Assembly (NCBI GenBank): GCA_965653225.1
Contig: CBFGZI010000024.1
Coordinates: 1-37,253 of the forward strand
Direction: 5' to 3'
Length of the DNA stretch: 37,253 bases
Source: JALZDI01 sp965653225
GTDB lineage: Bacteria > Actinomycetota > Actinomycetes > Propionibacteriales > Nocardioidaceae
Shown here: positions 22,954 to 31,529 of the stretch, piece by piece
Layout: each line of letters begins with the position of its first letter
Numbering within the stretch: the first letter of the stretch is position 1
The notes under the pieces: model-generated
Told to the model about the DNA's origin: nothing
Seen by the model: only the letters and a program-made list of their open reading frames with translations
Databases searched by the model: none
Program-made: the position numbers and the translations under genes

Positions 22954-23868
22954 TCACGGGTCGAGCCGACCTATTCGGCAGATCTCGGCGGCGACCTCGG
23001 CGATCGGGCGGTCCTCTGCGAACGCGTGCGCACGGATGAGCGCGACCGCGTTTTCGATGCCCCACCCGAACCGGGCGTGCAGCAGACCCGCCGCCTGGTG
23101 CATCCCGGGCTGGAAGTCCTCGTCCTGGAAGACCTCGAGGCCCGGCATGCCCGCTTCGTCGACGAACACCAGGTCGGGCGCCTGTAGCACCGTCTGGCCC
23201 AACGCCTCCGCGACCTCGCCCAGGCCGCACGACCTGTCCGCCAGAGTCGGCACGGTGGCGCCGGTGAAGGTCAGGGCGCCACCCATGCCTCCGTCGCCGA
23301 GGTCCACCGGAACTGCAGCCACCGCGCGCACGCCCAGGTCCGCGACCGCAACGCCATACCTCGGCCAGCGCAGCTCCACCTCCGGCCCGCGCGCCGTCGG
23401 TGCTCCTCCCCGCAGCGCCTCCCAGTACGGTCCCTCGCTCAACGTCACCTCGAGCTCGTGCGCCCGGCGTGCCGTCTCGTCCGAGGCGGCGACGAGCGTC
23501 TCGGCGCCCGTGAGGTCGCTCACCGACAGGACGGCACCACGCCAGCCGGCCGTGTTGGCGACGGCGCTCATGAGGACCGGCCGCAACAGCAGGTCGGCGT
23601 CGTCTCGCATGGCCCACCGGCCCAGCTTGCGGGCGAAGTCGCGGTGCATCCGCTCCGCGGCACGCTGACACGCCTCGCCCCTGCGGTGCATCGCGGCGAC
23701 GCGCGTGTGGACCCGTGCCTCGGGCAGCCCGAGGCCGGCCATCTGCTCCTGCCGGGCGGCGATCTCGGCAGCGTGCTGCGCCGCCCGCCGCGCCTGCTCA
23801 GCAGCCCGCCGGGCGAAGTGCAACGCCCGCAAGGCCGACTCGGCGCCGCGGGAGTCAGGACCGCCCAC
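22954..23868 (-). CDS. GAF-ANTAR regulator with an N-terminal helical extension
   Basis: The product has about 304 residues from a GTG at 23868. A TTG at 23904 would give 316, and neither start has a good Shine-Dalgarno sequence. Residues about 12-85 are Ala/Arg-rich helix (ALRALHFARRAAEQARRAAQ, EICQRAAERMHRDFARKLG-like pattern). The GAF domain spans about residues 90-210 (VLSVSDLTGAETLVAASDET, EGPYWEALRGGAPT, VRAVAAVPVDLGD). The ANTAR domain ends the protein (MHQAAGLLHARFGWGIENAV, AEDRPIAEVAAEICRIGRL). The roles of the extension and of this RNA-binding regulator are unknown. It is divergent from cydA, with about 150 bases between them. Confidence 0.85.
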   Translation of the reverse strand: MGGPDSRGAESALRALHFARRAAEQARRAAQHAAEIAARQEQMAGLGLPEARVHTRVAAMHRRGEACQRAAERMHRDFARKLGRWAMRDDADLLLRPVLMSAVANTAGWRGAVLSVSDLTGAETLVAASDETARRAHELEVTLSEGPYWEALRGGAPTARGPEVELRWPRYGVAVADLGVRAVAAVPVDLGDGGMGGALTFTGATVPTLADRSCGLGEVAEALGQTVLQAPDLVFVDEAGMPGLEVFQDEDFQPGMHQAAGLLHARFGWGIENAVALIRAHAFAEDRPIAEVAAEICRIGRLDP

Positions 23869-24017
23869 GACGGCAGAGTAAGTCCAGGCCGACCGGGTAG
23901 CCAAGGCCTCGACGAGCCGGGGCCTCGCACCGGACCCCGAAGCGATGGATCGACCCTCGCATCCGGCTCGTAACGGTCCTACCTTGGACGTACAGGTGTC
24001 GAGACAGGGACTCGACC

Positions 24018-25466
24018 GTGGACGTTCTAGACATCGCGCGGTGGCAGTTCGGCATCATCACCGTCTACCACTTCATGTTCGTGCCGATCACGATCGGCCT
24101 GAGCGCGGTCATAGCCTTCCTCGAGACCGCCTGGGTGCGCACCAAGAAGCCCGAGTACCTACGGCTGACCAAGTTCTTCGGCCGGCTGTTCCTCATCAAC
24201 TTCGCGATCGGCGTCGTCACCGGCATCGTCCAGGAGTTCCAGTTCGGGATGAACTGGTCCGACTACTCCCGCTTCGTCGGTGACGTCTTCGGCGCCCCGC
24301 TGGCCATCGAGGGTCTGCTCGCGTTCTTCCTCGAGTCGACCTTCCTGGGCCTGTGGATCTTCGGCTGGGACGTCCTGCCACGCGCGCTGCACGCGTGCAT
24401 GATGTGGTTGGTCCACATCGGCACGCTGTTCTCCGCGTGGTTCATCCTCGCCGCGAACTCGTGGATGCAGCACCCCGTGGGCTACCGGTTCAACGCCGCC
24501 ACCGGACGCGCCGAGCTGACCGACTTCTGGGCGGTCATGGTCAACAAGGTCCAGCTCGTCACGTTCCCCCACATCCTCACGGCGGCGTACATGACCGCCG
24601 GCGCGTTCGTCATCGGCGTGGCGGCGTACCTCTACCTGAGCCGGCGGCACGCCGAGGACCGGCCGCTCTACCGCAAGGCGATCCGGATCGGCGCGGTGGT
24701 GACCCTCGTCGCCGGTCTCGGCGTGGCGGTCTCCGGCGACTTTCAGGGCAAGGTCATGACCGAGGTGCAGCCGATGAAGATGGCGGCCGCCGAGGCGCTG
24801 TACGACACCAGCGACAGGTGCGCGCCGTTCTCCCTCTTCACCGTGGGTACGCCGAACGGCAAGACGGAGAAGTTCGCGATCACCGTGCCGTGCCTGCTGT
24901 CGTTCCTGGCCACGGGGTCGTTCGAGGGCAGGGTCGAGGGCATCAACCAGCTGCGTGCGCAGTACAAGCAGCAGTACGGCACAAACCCAGGAACGTCCTA
25001 CTACGAGCCTGGCGACTACGTGCCGGTCATCCCGGTGACCTACTGGTCCTTCCGCTTCATGATCGGTCTGGGTGTGTTCAGCGCCCTGGGCGCCGCGCTG
25101 CTGCTGTACCTCACCCGCGGTGGTCGACGACCCTCCCGGCGCTGGTTCGGTTGGCTGAGCATCGGCCTTCCGGTCGCCATGGTCCTGGGGAACTCCGTTG
25201 GCTGGATCTTCACCGAGATGGGCCGCCAGCCCTGGGTCGTCTTCGGCCTGATGACGACCGCGCACGGTGTCTCTCCCGGTGTCAGTGTCGGGGAGGCGCT
25301 GACGTCGGTGGTGGTGCTGACGCTGCTGTACGCCGGACTCGCCGTGGTCGAGATCGGCCTCATGGTGAAGTACGTCCGGCTTGGCGCCGAGCCGTTCGAG
25401 GAGCCGCCGACGCCGTCGCTGCGCGGGCCCCGGGACGCGGACGCGCCGCTGAGCTTCGCCTACTGA
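24018..25466 (+). CDS. cydA: Cytochrome bd quinol oxidase subunit I
   Basis: The product has 482 residues from the GTG at 24018. It is the haem-bearing subunit of cytochrome bd, which oxidises menaquinol or ubiquinol and reduces oxygen at low oxygen tension. His18 in FGIITVYHFMFV corresponds to the E. coli His19 ligand of haem b595. The conserved GRQPWVVFGLM segment lies near residue 395, before a Met-containing helix. The Q-loop region is short, as in actinobacterial enzymes. A TACCTT box at 23980-23985 is a possible -10, with a leader of about 25 bases. cydB follows after 12 bases, so the two genes form an operon. Confidence 0.95.
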   Translation: MDVLDIARWQFGIITVYHFMFVPITIGLSAVIAFLETAWVRTKKPEYLRLTKFFGRLFLINFAIGVVTGIVQEFQFGMNWSDYSRFVGDVFGAPLAIEGLLAFFLESTFLGLWIFGWDVLPRALHACMMWLVHIGTLFSAWFILAANSWMQHPVGYRFNAATGRAELTDFWAVMVNKVQLVTFPHILTAAYMTAGAFVIGVAAYLYLSRRHAEDRPLYRKAIRIGAVVTLVAGLGVAVSGDFQGKVMTEVQPMKMAAAEALYDTSDRCAPFSLFTVGTPNGKTEKFAITVPCLLSFLATGSFEGRVEGINQLRAQYKQQYGTNPGTSYYEPGDYVPVIPVTYWSFRFMIGLGVFSALGAALLLYLTRGGRRPSRRWFGWLSIGLPVAMVLGNSVGWIFTEMGRQPWVVFGLMTTAHGVSPGVSVGEALTSVVVLTLLYAGLAVVEIGLMVKYVRLGAEPFEEPPTPSLRGPRDADAPLSFAY

Positions 25467-25478
25467 GGGAGGAGGCCG

Positions 25479-26615
25479 ATGGAGCTCACCACTGTGTGGT
25501 TCGTCCTCATCGCCGTGCTGTGGATCGGCTACTTCACCCTGGAGGGGTTCGACTTCGGTGTCGGAATGCTGCTTCCGGTGCTCGCCAGGAACGAGACCGA
25601 GCGCAGGGTCATGTACAACACCATCGGGCCGGTCTGGGACGGCAACGAGGTCTGGGTTCTCGTCGCCGGAGGAGCGACCTTCGCGGCGTTTCCCGAGTGG
25701 TACGCCACGCTGTTCAGCGGCTTCTACCTGCCGCTGCTGATCATCCTGGTCGGGCTGATCGTTCGCGGGCTGGCCTTCGAGTACCGGCACAAGCGCGACG
25801 AGGCCAGGTGGAAGGCGCGCTGGGACCTCGCGCTGATCGTCGGCTCGTTCGTGCCGGCGCTGCTGTGGGGCGTCGCCTTCGCCAACATCGTGCGCGGCGT
25901 GCCGATCGACCAGAGCAAGGAGTTCACCGGCAGTCTGCTCACGCTGCTGAACCCGTTCGGCCTGCTCGGTGGGCTGGTCATGGTCGCCCTGTTCGTCACC
26001 CACGGCGCCATGTACGTCGCCCTCAAGACCACCGGCGACATCAGGTACCGGGCGCGGGACCTGTCGGTGGGGGCCGGGCTTGGTGCGGCAGTCCTGGCCG
26101 TGGTCTTCCTGGCCTGGACGCAGCTGGACACCGGCACAGCCGGGTCGGCCGTCGTGTTCGTCCTCGCCGCCCTCGCGCTGGTGGCCGGGATCGTGATGGC
26201 ACGCGCCGGCCGCGAGGGCTGGGCCTTCGTCGGCACGTTCGTCACGATCGCGCTCGCTGTGGCCGGTCTGTTCGTGGCGCTGTTCCCCGACGTGATGCCC
26301 TCGTCGAGCGACCCGGCCTTCTCGCTGACCACGACGAACGCCTCGTCGACCGCCTACACGCTGCAGGTGATGACCATCGTGGCGCTGGTGTTCACGCCGG
26401 TCGTGCTCTGCTACCAGGGCTGGACGTACTGGGTGTTCCGCCGCCGGATCGGGGTCCAGCACATTCCCCAGCCCGCGGCCGTGTCAGGGCCGGAACACCC
26501 CGGTCGCACTGGTCCTGCCCGAGCGGCTGCGGACCGAGGTGGCCACGCTGCCCGGACCGTCCGGCGCCGTCGGTTCCGTCGCCACCACCAGACCGTCGAA
26601 GTCGAACACCGGTGA
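25479..26615 (+). CDS. cydB: Cytochrome bd quinol oxidase subunit II with an extended C-terminus
   Basis: The product has 378 residues. It begins MELTTVWFVLIAVLWIGYFT and contains the CydB-typical EGFDFGVGMLLPVL and GNEVWVLVAGGATFAAFPEW motifs, plus eight to nine membrane helices in the family order. Up to about residue 335 (WVFRRRIGVQHIPQPAAVSG is the last family-like stretch) it is ordinary. The final 45 residues are Arg/His/Ala-rich and unlike family members. They lie in DNA that is antisense to the C-terminal coding part of the convergent MaoC gene. The ATG follows GAGGGAGGAGG closely. The neighbouring cydDC genes are absent. Confidence 0.93.
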   Translation: MELTTVWFVLIAVLWIGYFTLEGFDFGVGMLLPVLARNETERRVMYNTIGPVWDGNEVWVLVAGGATFAAFPEWYATLFSGFYLPLLIILVGLIVRGLAFEYRHKRDEARWKARWDLALIVGSFVPALLWGVAFANIVRGVPIDQSKEFTGSLLTLLNPFGLLGGLVMVALFVTHGAMYVALKTTGDIRYRARDLSVGAGLGAAVLAVVFLAWTQLDTGTAGSAVVFVLAALALVAGIVMARAGREGWAFVGTFVTIALAVAGLFVALFPDVMPSSSDPAFSLTTTNASSTAYTLQVMTIVALVFTPVVLCYQGWTYWVFRRRIGVQHIPQPAAVSGPEHPGRTGPARAAADRGGHAARTVRRRRFRRHHQTVEVEHR

Positions 26616-27353
26616 CACCAGCCGGTACTCGAATCGGGTGCCGGCACGCACGGCCGTTCCCTGACGGCGCACCGCCTCGGTCATCAGCAGTGCCTGCAGG
26701 GGCCCGTGCACGACCAGGCCCGGGTAGCCCTCGACGTCGCGCGCGTACGTGCGGTCGTAGTGGATGCGGTGCCCGTTGTAGGTGAGCGCGGAGAACCGGA
26801 ACAGCAGGGGCACCGGCGTCTCGACCTCCCAGTCTCCCGGGGCGGAGGGGACCGCGGCCTCATGCTGGGAGCCGGGCTCGGCCTCCTCCCCGGCGTTCGG
26901 TGTCGCGCCGTCCTGCTGCGCGGCCGCGCGGTAGACGATGTCCTGCTCCTCCTCGAGCACCACCTGCCCGCCCTGGCTGACCCGGTGCAGCACCGTCACG
27001 AAGGTCATCGGCCCGCTGCGGCCCTGCTTGTCGACCGACTTCGCGACGCTCGTACGCCGGGTGGCGGGCTCTCCGCACCGCAGGGCGCCGTCGCGACGCA
27101 CCCGGCCACCGGCCCACATCCGGCGGCGGCCGGGCTCGGGCGGCGCCGGGATCGTGCCTCGCACCGGGTGCCCGTCCGGGCCGAGGTCGGCGGTGGCCGG
27201 CCGTTCGAGCAGGTAGAGCCAGTGCCACAGCAGCGGCAGCTCCTCACCGCCCTCCAGGTCCGGCACGGGTACGTCGAGCAGGGCCCCGAGCGCCTCGGCG
27301 GGACCCGGCAGGACGATCTCGGACCGCTCGATCACGTCAGCTGTCGTCGTCAC
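26484..27353 (-). CDS. MaoC-like (FAS1/mesaconyl-CoA hydratase type) dehydratase
   Basis: The product has 289 residues from the GTG at 27353. The N-terminal part resembles the FAS1-like dehydratase domain (EELPLLWHWLYLLERPATAD, GRRRMWAGGRVRRDG). The C-terminal part is a MaoC hotdog with the hydratase-2 motif (YNGHRIHYDRTYARDVEGYP, then GLVVHGPLQALLM), including Asp and His in the expected positions. The two-domain layout matches mesaconyl-CoA hydratase and HTD2-like proteins. It probably hydrates an enoyl-CoA. Its start overlaps the acyl-CoA dehydrogenase stop in a GTGA, so the pair is coupled. Its last 132 bases lie opposite the cydB 3' end. Confidence 0.8.
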   Translation of the reverse strand: MTTTADVIERSEIVLPGPAEALGALLDVPVPDLEGGEELPLLWHWLYLLERPATADLGPDGHPVRGTIPAPPEPGRRRMWAGGRVRRDGALRCGEPATRRTSVAKSVDKQGRSGPMTFVTVLHRVSQGGQVVLEEEQDIVYRAAAQQDGATPNAGEEAEPGSQHEAAVPSAPGDWEVETPVPLLFRFSALTYNGHRIHYDRTYARDVEGYPGLVVHGPLQALLMTEAVRRQGTAVRAGTRFEYRLVSPVFDFDGLVVATEPTAPDGPGSVATSVRSRSGRTSATGVFRP

Positions 27354-28507
27354 GACGACACCTTGTGGCGCTTGATCAGCTGCCGGGTGATGACGTTGCG
27401 CTGGATCTCGTTGGTGCCCTCGCCGACGATCATCAGCGGAGCGTCGCGGAAGTACCGCTCGACGTCGAACTCCGTGGAGTAGCCGTAGCCACCGTGGATC
27501 CGCACGGCGTTGAGGGCGATCTCCATCGCGGTCTCGGAGGCGAACAGCTTGGCCATGCCGGCCTCCATGTCCGCCCGCTCACCGTCGTCGTAGCGGCGTG
27601 CGGCGTAGTGCACCAGCTGCCTGGCCGCGGTGAGGGTGGTGGCCATGTCGGCGAGGTAGTTGCCGATCGACTGGTGCTTCCAGATCGGCTTGCCGAAGGC
27701 CTCCCGCTGCTGGGCGTAGACGACCGAGTCCTCGAGCGCTGCCGCACCGACGCCGAGTGCCCTCGACGCGACCTGGATGCGCCCGATCTCCAGACCACGC
27801 ATCATCTGCGCGAACCCGTGTCCCTCCTCCTCGCCGAGCAGGGTGGACGTAGGCACCCGGAAGTCGTCGAAGGACAGCTCGCAGCTCTCCACGCCCTTGT
27901 AGCCCAGCTTCGGCAGGTCGCGCGACAGGGTGAACCCGGGCCCCTTCTCCACCAGCAGGATGCTGACGCCGCGGTGCGCGGGCTCGGCCTTGGGGTCGGT
28001 CTTGCACATCAGGGCGACGAGCTGCGAGTGGCGCGCGTTGGTGATCCACGTCTTGGACCCGTTGACGACGTACTCGTCACCCTGACGCCGTGCGGTCGTA
28101 CGCATGGCCTGCAGGTCCGACCCGCCGCCCGGCTCGGTGAGCGCCATGGTGGCGCGGACCTCGCCGGTCGCCATCCTCGGCAGGTAGGTGTCCTTCTGCT
28201 CGTCCGTGCCGTAGGTCAGCAGCAGCTTGGACACGACGGTGTGCCCGCCCATCGCGCCGGCGAGGCTCATCCAGCCACGGGCCAGCTCCTCGGTCACCGC
28301 GGAGTAGCACGACGTGGACACGTGTGCCTCTCCCCACGGCTCGGGGATCGCGAGCCCGAAGATGCCCATCTGCTTCATCTGGTCGATGAGCTTGGCGGGG
28401 TAGGTGTTCGCGTGCTCGAGCTCGCGGACGGCCGGCTTCACCTCGCGGTTGACGAAGTCGCGGACCAGCGCGACGACGGCGGTCTCTTCCTCGTTCAGCT
28501 CACTCAT
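27350..28507 (-). CDS. Acyl-CoA dehydrogenase
   Basis: The product has 385 residues from the ATG at 28507 (MSELNEEETAVVALVRDFVN). The three-domain ACAD fold is complete. The flavin-binding segment includes ATMALTEPGGGSDLQAM (about 116-132) and YVVNGSKTWITNA (about 145-157). The C-terminal helical domain contains the catalytic Glu in APLMIVGEGTNEIQRN (about 357-372) and the GGYGYSTEFDVERYFRDA motif (about 340-357). It catalyses alpha,beta-dehydrogenation of an acyl-CoA with FAD. Chain-length specificity is not readable. It forms a coupled operon with the MaoC-like gene downstream, a plausible dehydrogenation-then-hydration pair. Confidence 0.92.
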   Translation of the reverse strand: MSELNEEETAVVALVRDFVNREVKPAVRELEHANTYPAKLIDQMKQMGIFGLAIPEPWGEAHVSTSCYSAVTEELARGWMSLAGAMGGHTVVSKLLLTYGTDEQKDTYLPRMATGEVRATMALTEPGGGSDLQAMRTTARRQGDEYVVNGSKTWITNARHSQLVALMCKTDPKAEPAHRGVSILLVEKGPGFTLSRDLPKLGYKGVESCELSFDDFRVPTSTLLGEEEGHGFAQMMRGLEIGRIQVASRALGVGAAALEDSVVYAQQREAFGKPIWKHQSIGNYLADMATTLTAARQLVHYAARRYDDGERADMEAGMAKLFASETAMEIALNAVRIHGGYGYSTEFDVERYFRDAPLMIVGEGTNEIQRNVITRQLIKRHKVSS

Positions 28508-28742
28508 GCTGTCCCTCGTCCGGTGCCGACGTGGGGCCGCCTGACCGGTGACCCACGCCACCCATCATGTGCGTGCACCTGGCCGTACGCACCCCGCGGG
28601 GCCTTTCCAGCGCGCGCAAGCGGGCCCCTCGCGTCTCGGGACTGGTCGCGGGACGGTCGTCGGTTGTCGCTCAGACCTCGTCTATCGGAGGCTTGTGGCC
28701 GTCCGCGGAAGCCGCACGCGGATCCCGCACAAGGAGAGAAAG

Positions 28743-29123
28743 ATGATCGTCCGGTCCAGCCTCGCCGCAGTCGTCACCGTCGCCGGCGTCGCGCTCACGT
28801 CCGCCCCCGCAGTCGCCGCCGGCACCGCCGCGACGAGCGGCTGCGTGAGCAACACCGAGTACCGCCAGCTCGGGCTCGGCCAGACGATGGCCCGCGTCAC
28901 GTCGGTCGCCGGCCCGGACGCGATGGTCAGCGGGCGCGACTGGTCCACCGGCGGTCAGAGCTACAAGGAGCGGCTGTACGCGATGTGCACGCCGACCGAC
29001 AAGGCACACGCCACGCTCACCACGCGGTTCATGCGCTACCAGGGCGCGTGGCGCGCCTTCGTCATCGACACCCTGATCGGGCCGGAGCCCGCCGGCCCGG
29101 CGAACGTCACACCTGGGGCATGA
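28743..29123 (+). CDS. Secreted protein with a BLIP-like domain
   Basis: The product has 126 residues from the ATG at 28743, with AAGGAGAG seven bases upstream. A signal peptide (MIVRSSLAAVVTVAGVALTS, ending AVAAG) leaves a mature chain of about 100 residues. TEYRQLGLGQTMARVTSVAG resembles the start of a repeat of beta-lactamase inhibitory protein (BLIP) and SmpA/OmlA folds (F-x-x-I-x-x-GMTxxxV). One repeat and two Cys residues (about 34 and 82) are visible, whereas BLIP has two repeats. No inhibition of a beta-lactamase can be claimed. Its neighbours are the divergent acyl-CoA dehydrogenase and the convergent glycosidase. Confidence 0.7.
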   Translation: MIVRSSLAAVVTVAGVALTSAPAVAAGTAATSGCVSNTEYRQLGLGQTMARVTSVAGPDAMVSGRDWSTGGQSYKERLYAMCTPTDKAHATLTTRFMRYQGAWRAFVIDTLIGPEPAGPANVTPGA

Positions 29124-29168
29124 CCCGGTCCTCCATGACCCGGCTCGCCACCAGCGCTCGCCTCAGGC

Positions 29169-31145
29169 TCAGCGGGAAGGTACCCGGATCACCGTGACCG
29201 AGTGGGCGGGGAACACCTCGGTGAAGCTGTTGCGCCCGATGCGGCGCCGGTCGGTCCCGAGGTGGACCTGGGTCACCCTCGCGGTGTTCCACGACCAGAA
29301 GTGCGCGCCGTTGACCCGGCTGAGGAAGGCGACCCGGCGGCTGACGAACCCCTGCAGGTTCACGCGCGCGCGCACCGCCTTCGTCGGGAGCCGGTTGACC
29401 ACCAGGAGGCGCGCCTCCTTGCCGGGGGCTCTCGTCGCCGTCACCGACAGCGCCGGGTAGCTGCCCGACGCCCGTGTGGGCCCGTTGCGCCTGGGGTTGC
29501 CGGTCAGGCTGACGCCGAGCTTGCGGCTGCCGGGCACGAACAGCGGCTTGATCGCCTCCCGGGTCAGTCCCTCGGCAGACATCGCGAAGTCCGGTGCCGG
29601 ACCCAGGACGGCACGGTCCTGTTTGGCCAGCAGGTCGCTCCCGGCTGCCAGCGGGATGCCGAGGTTGATCCAGTTGACCCACATGGAGGCCATGTAGGTG
29701 GCGTGCGTCATGGACCCCGCCCACTCCGGGTAGGTCTTGGTGTCGCCCCAGATCGTCCCGAACTCGGTGAGTGCCAGCGACGTGCCCCGCGGCAGCGCGC
29801 GCTTGAGCTTGGCGACGAAGTCGCGCTCGTGGGCGGTGCCGATCATGTGCCAGTCGTGTCCCTCGATCCGGTTCGCCCAGTGGTTGTGGCCCTCGGACTT
29901 GAAGTGCGTGTAGGCGTGCACCGAGAAGCAGTTGTACTTGCGGTGGCCGGCGGCCCGGATGAACTCCTTCAGGCCCCAGGTCACGCAGGTCTTGATCTTC
30001 GGGTCGACGGCGCGCATCGCCTTGATGAACGAGAAGACGCCCTCGTGCACCGACGAGTAGCTGGCCTGCACCTTGAAGCCCTTGGGCAGGATCGCGCCGT
30101 TCTTGCCGTCGCCGAAGGTGACCTCGCCCTCCTCCTCGTTGACCGAGTACACGTGGTCGTTCTGGCCGAACGCCTGGAGGCCGCCGGCCGGGTCGGCGTC
30201 GGTCCAGTCCACGGGCACACCGTTAGCGTTCAGCACCTGCACCTGCATGTTCTGCGCCGGCGGGTACAGCGCCTGGAACACCTGCCCGGGACGACCGACG
30301 CTGCGTGAACCGCGGTTCAGCTGCATGCAGTTGCGGCCGAGCATCTCGCCGTTGACCTGGATGGTGGCGCCGTGGATGTACTGGTGCAGCGCGGTCTTCA
30401 TGTTCTTGGACAGCCAGTAGCGCTGGTGGTTGACGCGCTGCTCGTTGCCGATCTCCCACCACTTGACCCCATACGGCGCCGGGTGGCCGTTCTGCGCCCG
30501 CAGGTCGCCCCAGTCGACGCCGTCGTTGGGGTTGCTGGCGTTGCCGTCGGCCGGGGAGTTCATGTACTCCACCCAGTCCGCGGCGTCGCTGGGTGTCTCG
30601 GTGATGAACGGCACCATGAGGACGGCCGCCGCACCGACCTGCTCGGTCACCTGCATGTGCTCGTCCACGCCGTAGGAGTTGCCGCGCACGCGCCCGAAGC
30701 CCTGCGGCGTCCACTGCCCGTGGGTCTCGCAGCCGCGGCCGACCTGGTTGAGGTCGGGACGGTCGATGGCGTCCTTCCAGTCGAACAGGTTGCCCACGAT
30801 GCCGCCCGGGTAGCGGATGGCGTTGACACCGGACTGCTGCAGGCGCTTGATCACGATCGGGTTGGGCGCGTTCGTCACCGGGTTCCACATGCCGTGCCCG
30901 TTGCTGACGAACCGGTGGTTCACCCCGAGCTCGTGCACCGGCACCTTGGCGTTGGGGTTGCCCGCGTGGACGGTGATCGTCGTACGGGGCGCCCGGTGGT
31001 GCCTGGGGGCGACCTGGGCCCCCAGCTGGGCCCCGGACGCGGTGGCACCCCAGGGAAGGGCCAGAGTCAGAGCCGTCGATCCGGCCAGTACCGCCGCGAC
31101 GAGACGAGCCGCCGGTACCGCGGACCTGATCGCTACACGCCGCAT
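29169..31145 (-). CDS. Secreted GH51-like glycosidase with an inserted domain
   Basis: The product has 658 residues from the ATG at 31145, with GGGAAGG four bases upstream. A signal peptide ends near residue 38 (ATASGAQ). A TIM barrel of the GH-A clan carries the likely acid/base Glu235 in WWEIGNEQ and the likely nucleophile Glu461 in LALTEFGT, an arrangement seen in GH51 alpha-L-arabinofuranosidases. The RYPGG and NHRF motifs lie earlier in the barrel. Between the two glutamates, residues about 255-368 form an inserted region that contains VNEEEGEVTFGDGKNGAILP. The C-terminal part (about 530-658) is a beta-sandwich. It should cut an arabinose-containing polysaccharide, but the specificity is not certain. 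Confidence 0.8.
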   Translation of the reverse strand: MRRVAIRSAVPAARLVAAVLAGSTALTLALPWGATASGAQLGAQVAPRHHRAPRTTITVHAGNPNAKVPVHELGVNHRFVSNGHGMWNPVTNAPNPIVIKRLQQSGVNAIRYPGGIVGNLFDWKDAIDRPDLNQVGRGCETHGQWTPQGFGRVRGNSYGVDEHMQVTEQVGAAAVLMVPFITETPSDAADWVEYMNSPADGNASNPNDGVDWGDLRAQNGHPAPYGVKWWEIGNEQRVNHQRYWLSKNMKTALHQYIHGATIQVNGEMLGRNCMQLNRGSRSVGRPGQVFQALYPPAQNMQVQVLNANGVPVDWTDADPAGGLQAFGQNDHVYSVNEEEGEVTFGDGKNGAILPKGFKVQASYSSVHEGVFSFIKAMRAVDPKIKTCVTWGLKEFIRAAGHRKYNCFSVHAYTHFKSEGHNHWANRIEGHDWHMIGTAHERDFVAKLKRALPRGTSLALTEFGTIWGDTKTYPEWAGSMTHATYMASMWVNWINLGIPLAAGSDLLAKQDRAVLGPAPDFAMSAEGLTREAIKPLFVPGSRKLGVSLTGNPRRNGPTRASGSYPALSVTATRAPGKEARLLVVNRLPTKAVRARVNLQGFVSRRVAFLSRVNGAHFWSWNTARVTQVHLGTDRRRIGRNSFTEVFPAHSVTVIRVPSR

Positions 31146-31529
31146 AGAGCCTTCCCGGGGTTGAGGGCGCGACGGCTTACGGGCGCGCCGAAAAGAACTG
31201 GTTGAACCGTCATCCCAGCACTCGAGAGCACCCGCTCGCGGGGGAAACGAGGGAATTGACCCATCCGGACTAACGGCGCGGGCCCAACCGAGCCCAAGCG
31301 AGCCAGCCCTTGCCGAACAACCTGACCAGGAACCGTCGACGTGGTCGACTCCGGCGCCGGCTTCGGCCGGCACATCCCGGTAGGGGACTGCCCGGACCCT
31401 CGTCCGAACGGGGCCGCGGCACCGCTCACCACAGGGCTCGGCCGCCTCGACAGGACGCAGTCCCCGACGCTGCGGCAGCTCTGGGGGCTTGAGGTGCAGC
31501 GCAGCGTCGGGGACGGCAAGCTCGGCCGC
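31146..31529. other. Upstream region of the glycosidase, with several palindromes
   Basis: These 384 bases separate the minus-strand glycosidase start from the minus-strand multicopper oxidase stop. No gene is supported. GTCGAC-GTG-GTCGAC lies at 31335-31349, and GCCGGC-TTCG-GCCGGC at 31356-31371 is a UUCG-capped hairpin. A perfect 15-base inverted repeat is at 31460-31514. The first two sit 190-225 bases upstream of the glycosidase start and may be in its leader. Confidence 0.4.
31460..31514. terminator. Long hairpin downstream of the multicopper oxidase gene
   Basis: GTCCCCGACGCTGCG (31460-31474) and CGCAGCGTCGGGGAC (31500-31514) are perfect inverted repeats with a 25-base loop. GCAGCTC and GAGGTGC in the loop add a further pairing with one mismatch. 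It begins 16 bases beyond the oxidase stop and is probably its terminator. No T-tract is seen. Confidence 0.6.

Noticed and set aside
24159..26462. A 767-residue minus-strand frame opposite cydAB
   Set aside because: It is a shadow of cydA/cydB, with His/Asp/Glu/Arg-rich random-like composition and no recognisable domain.
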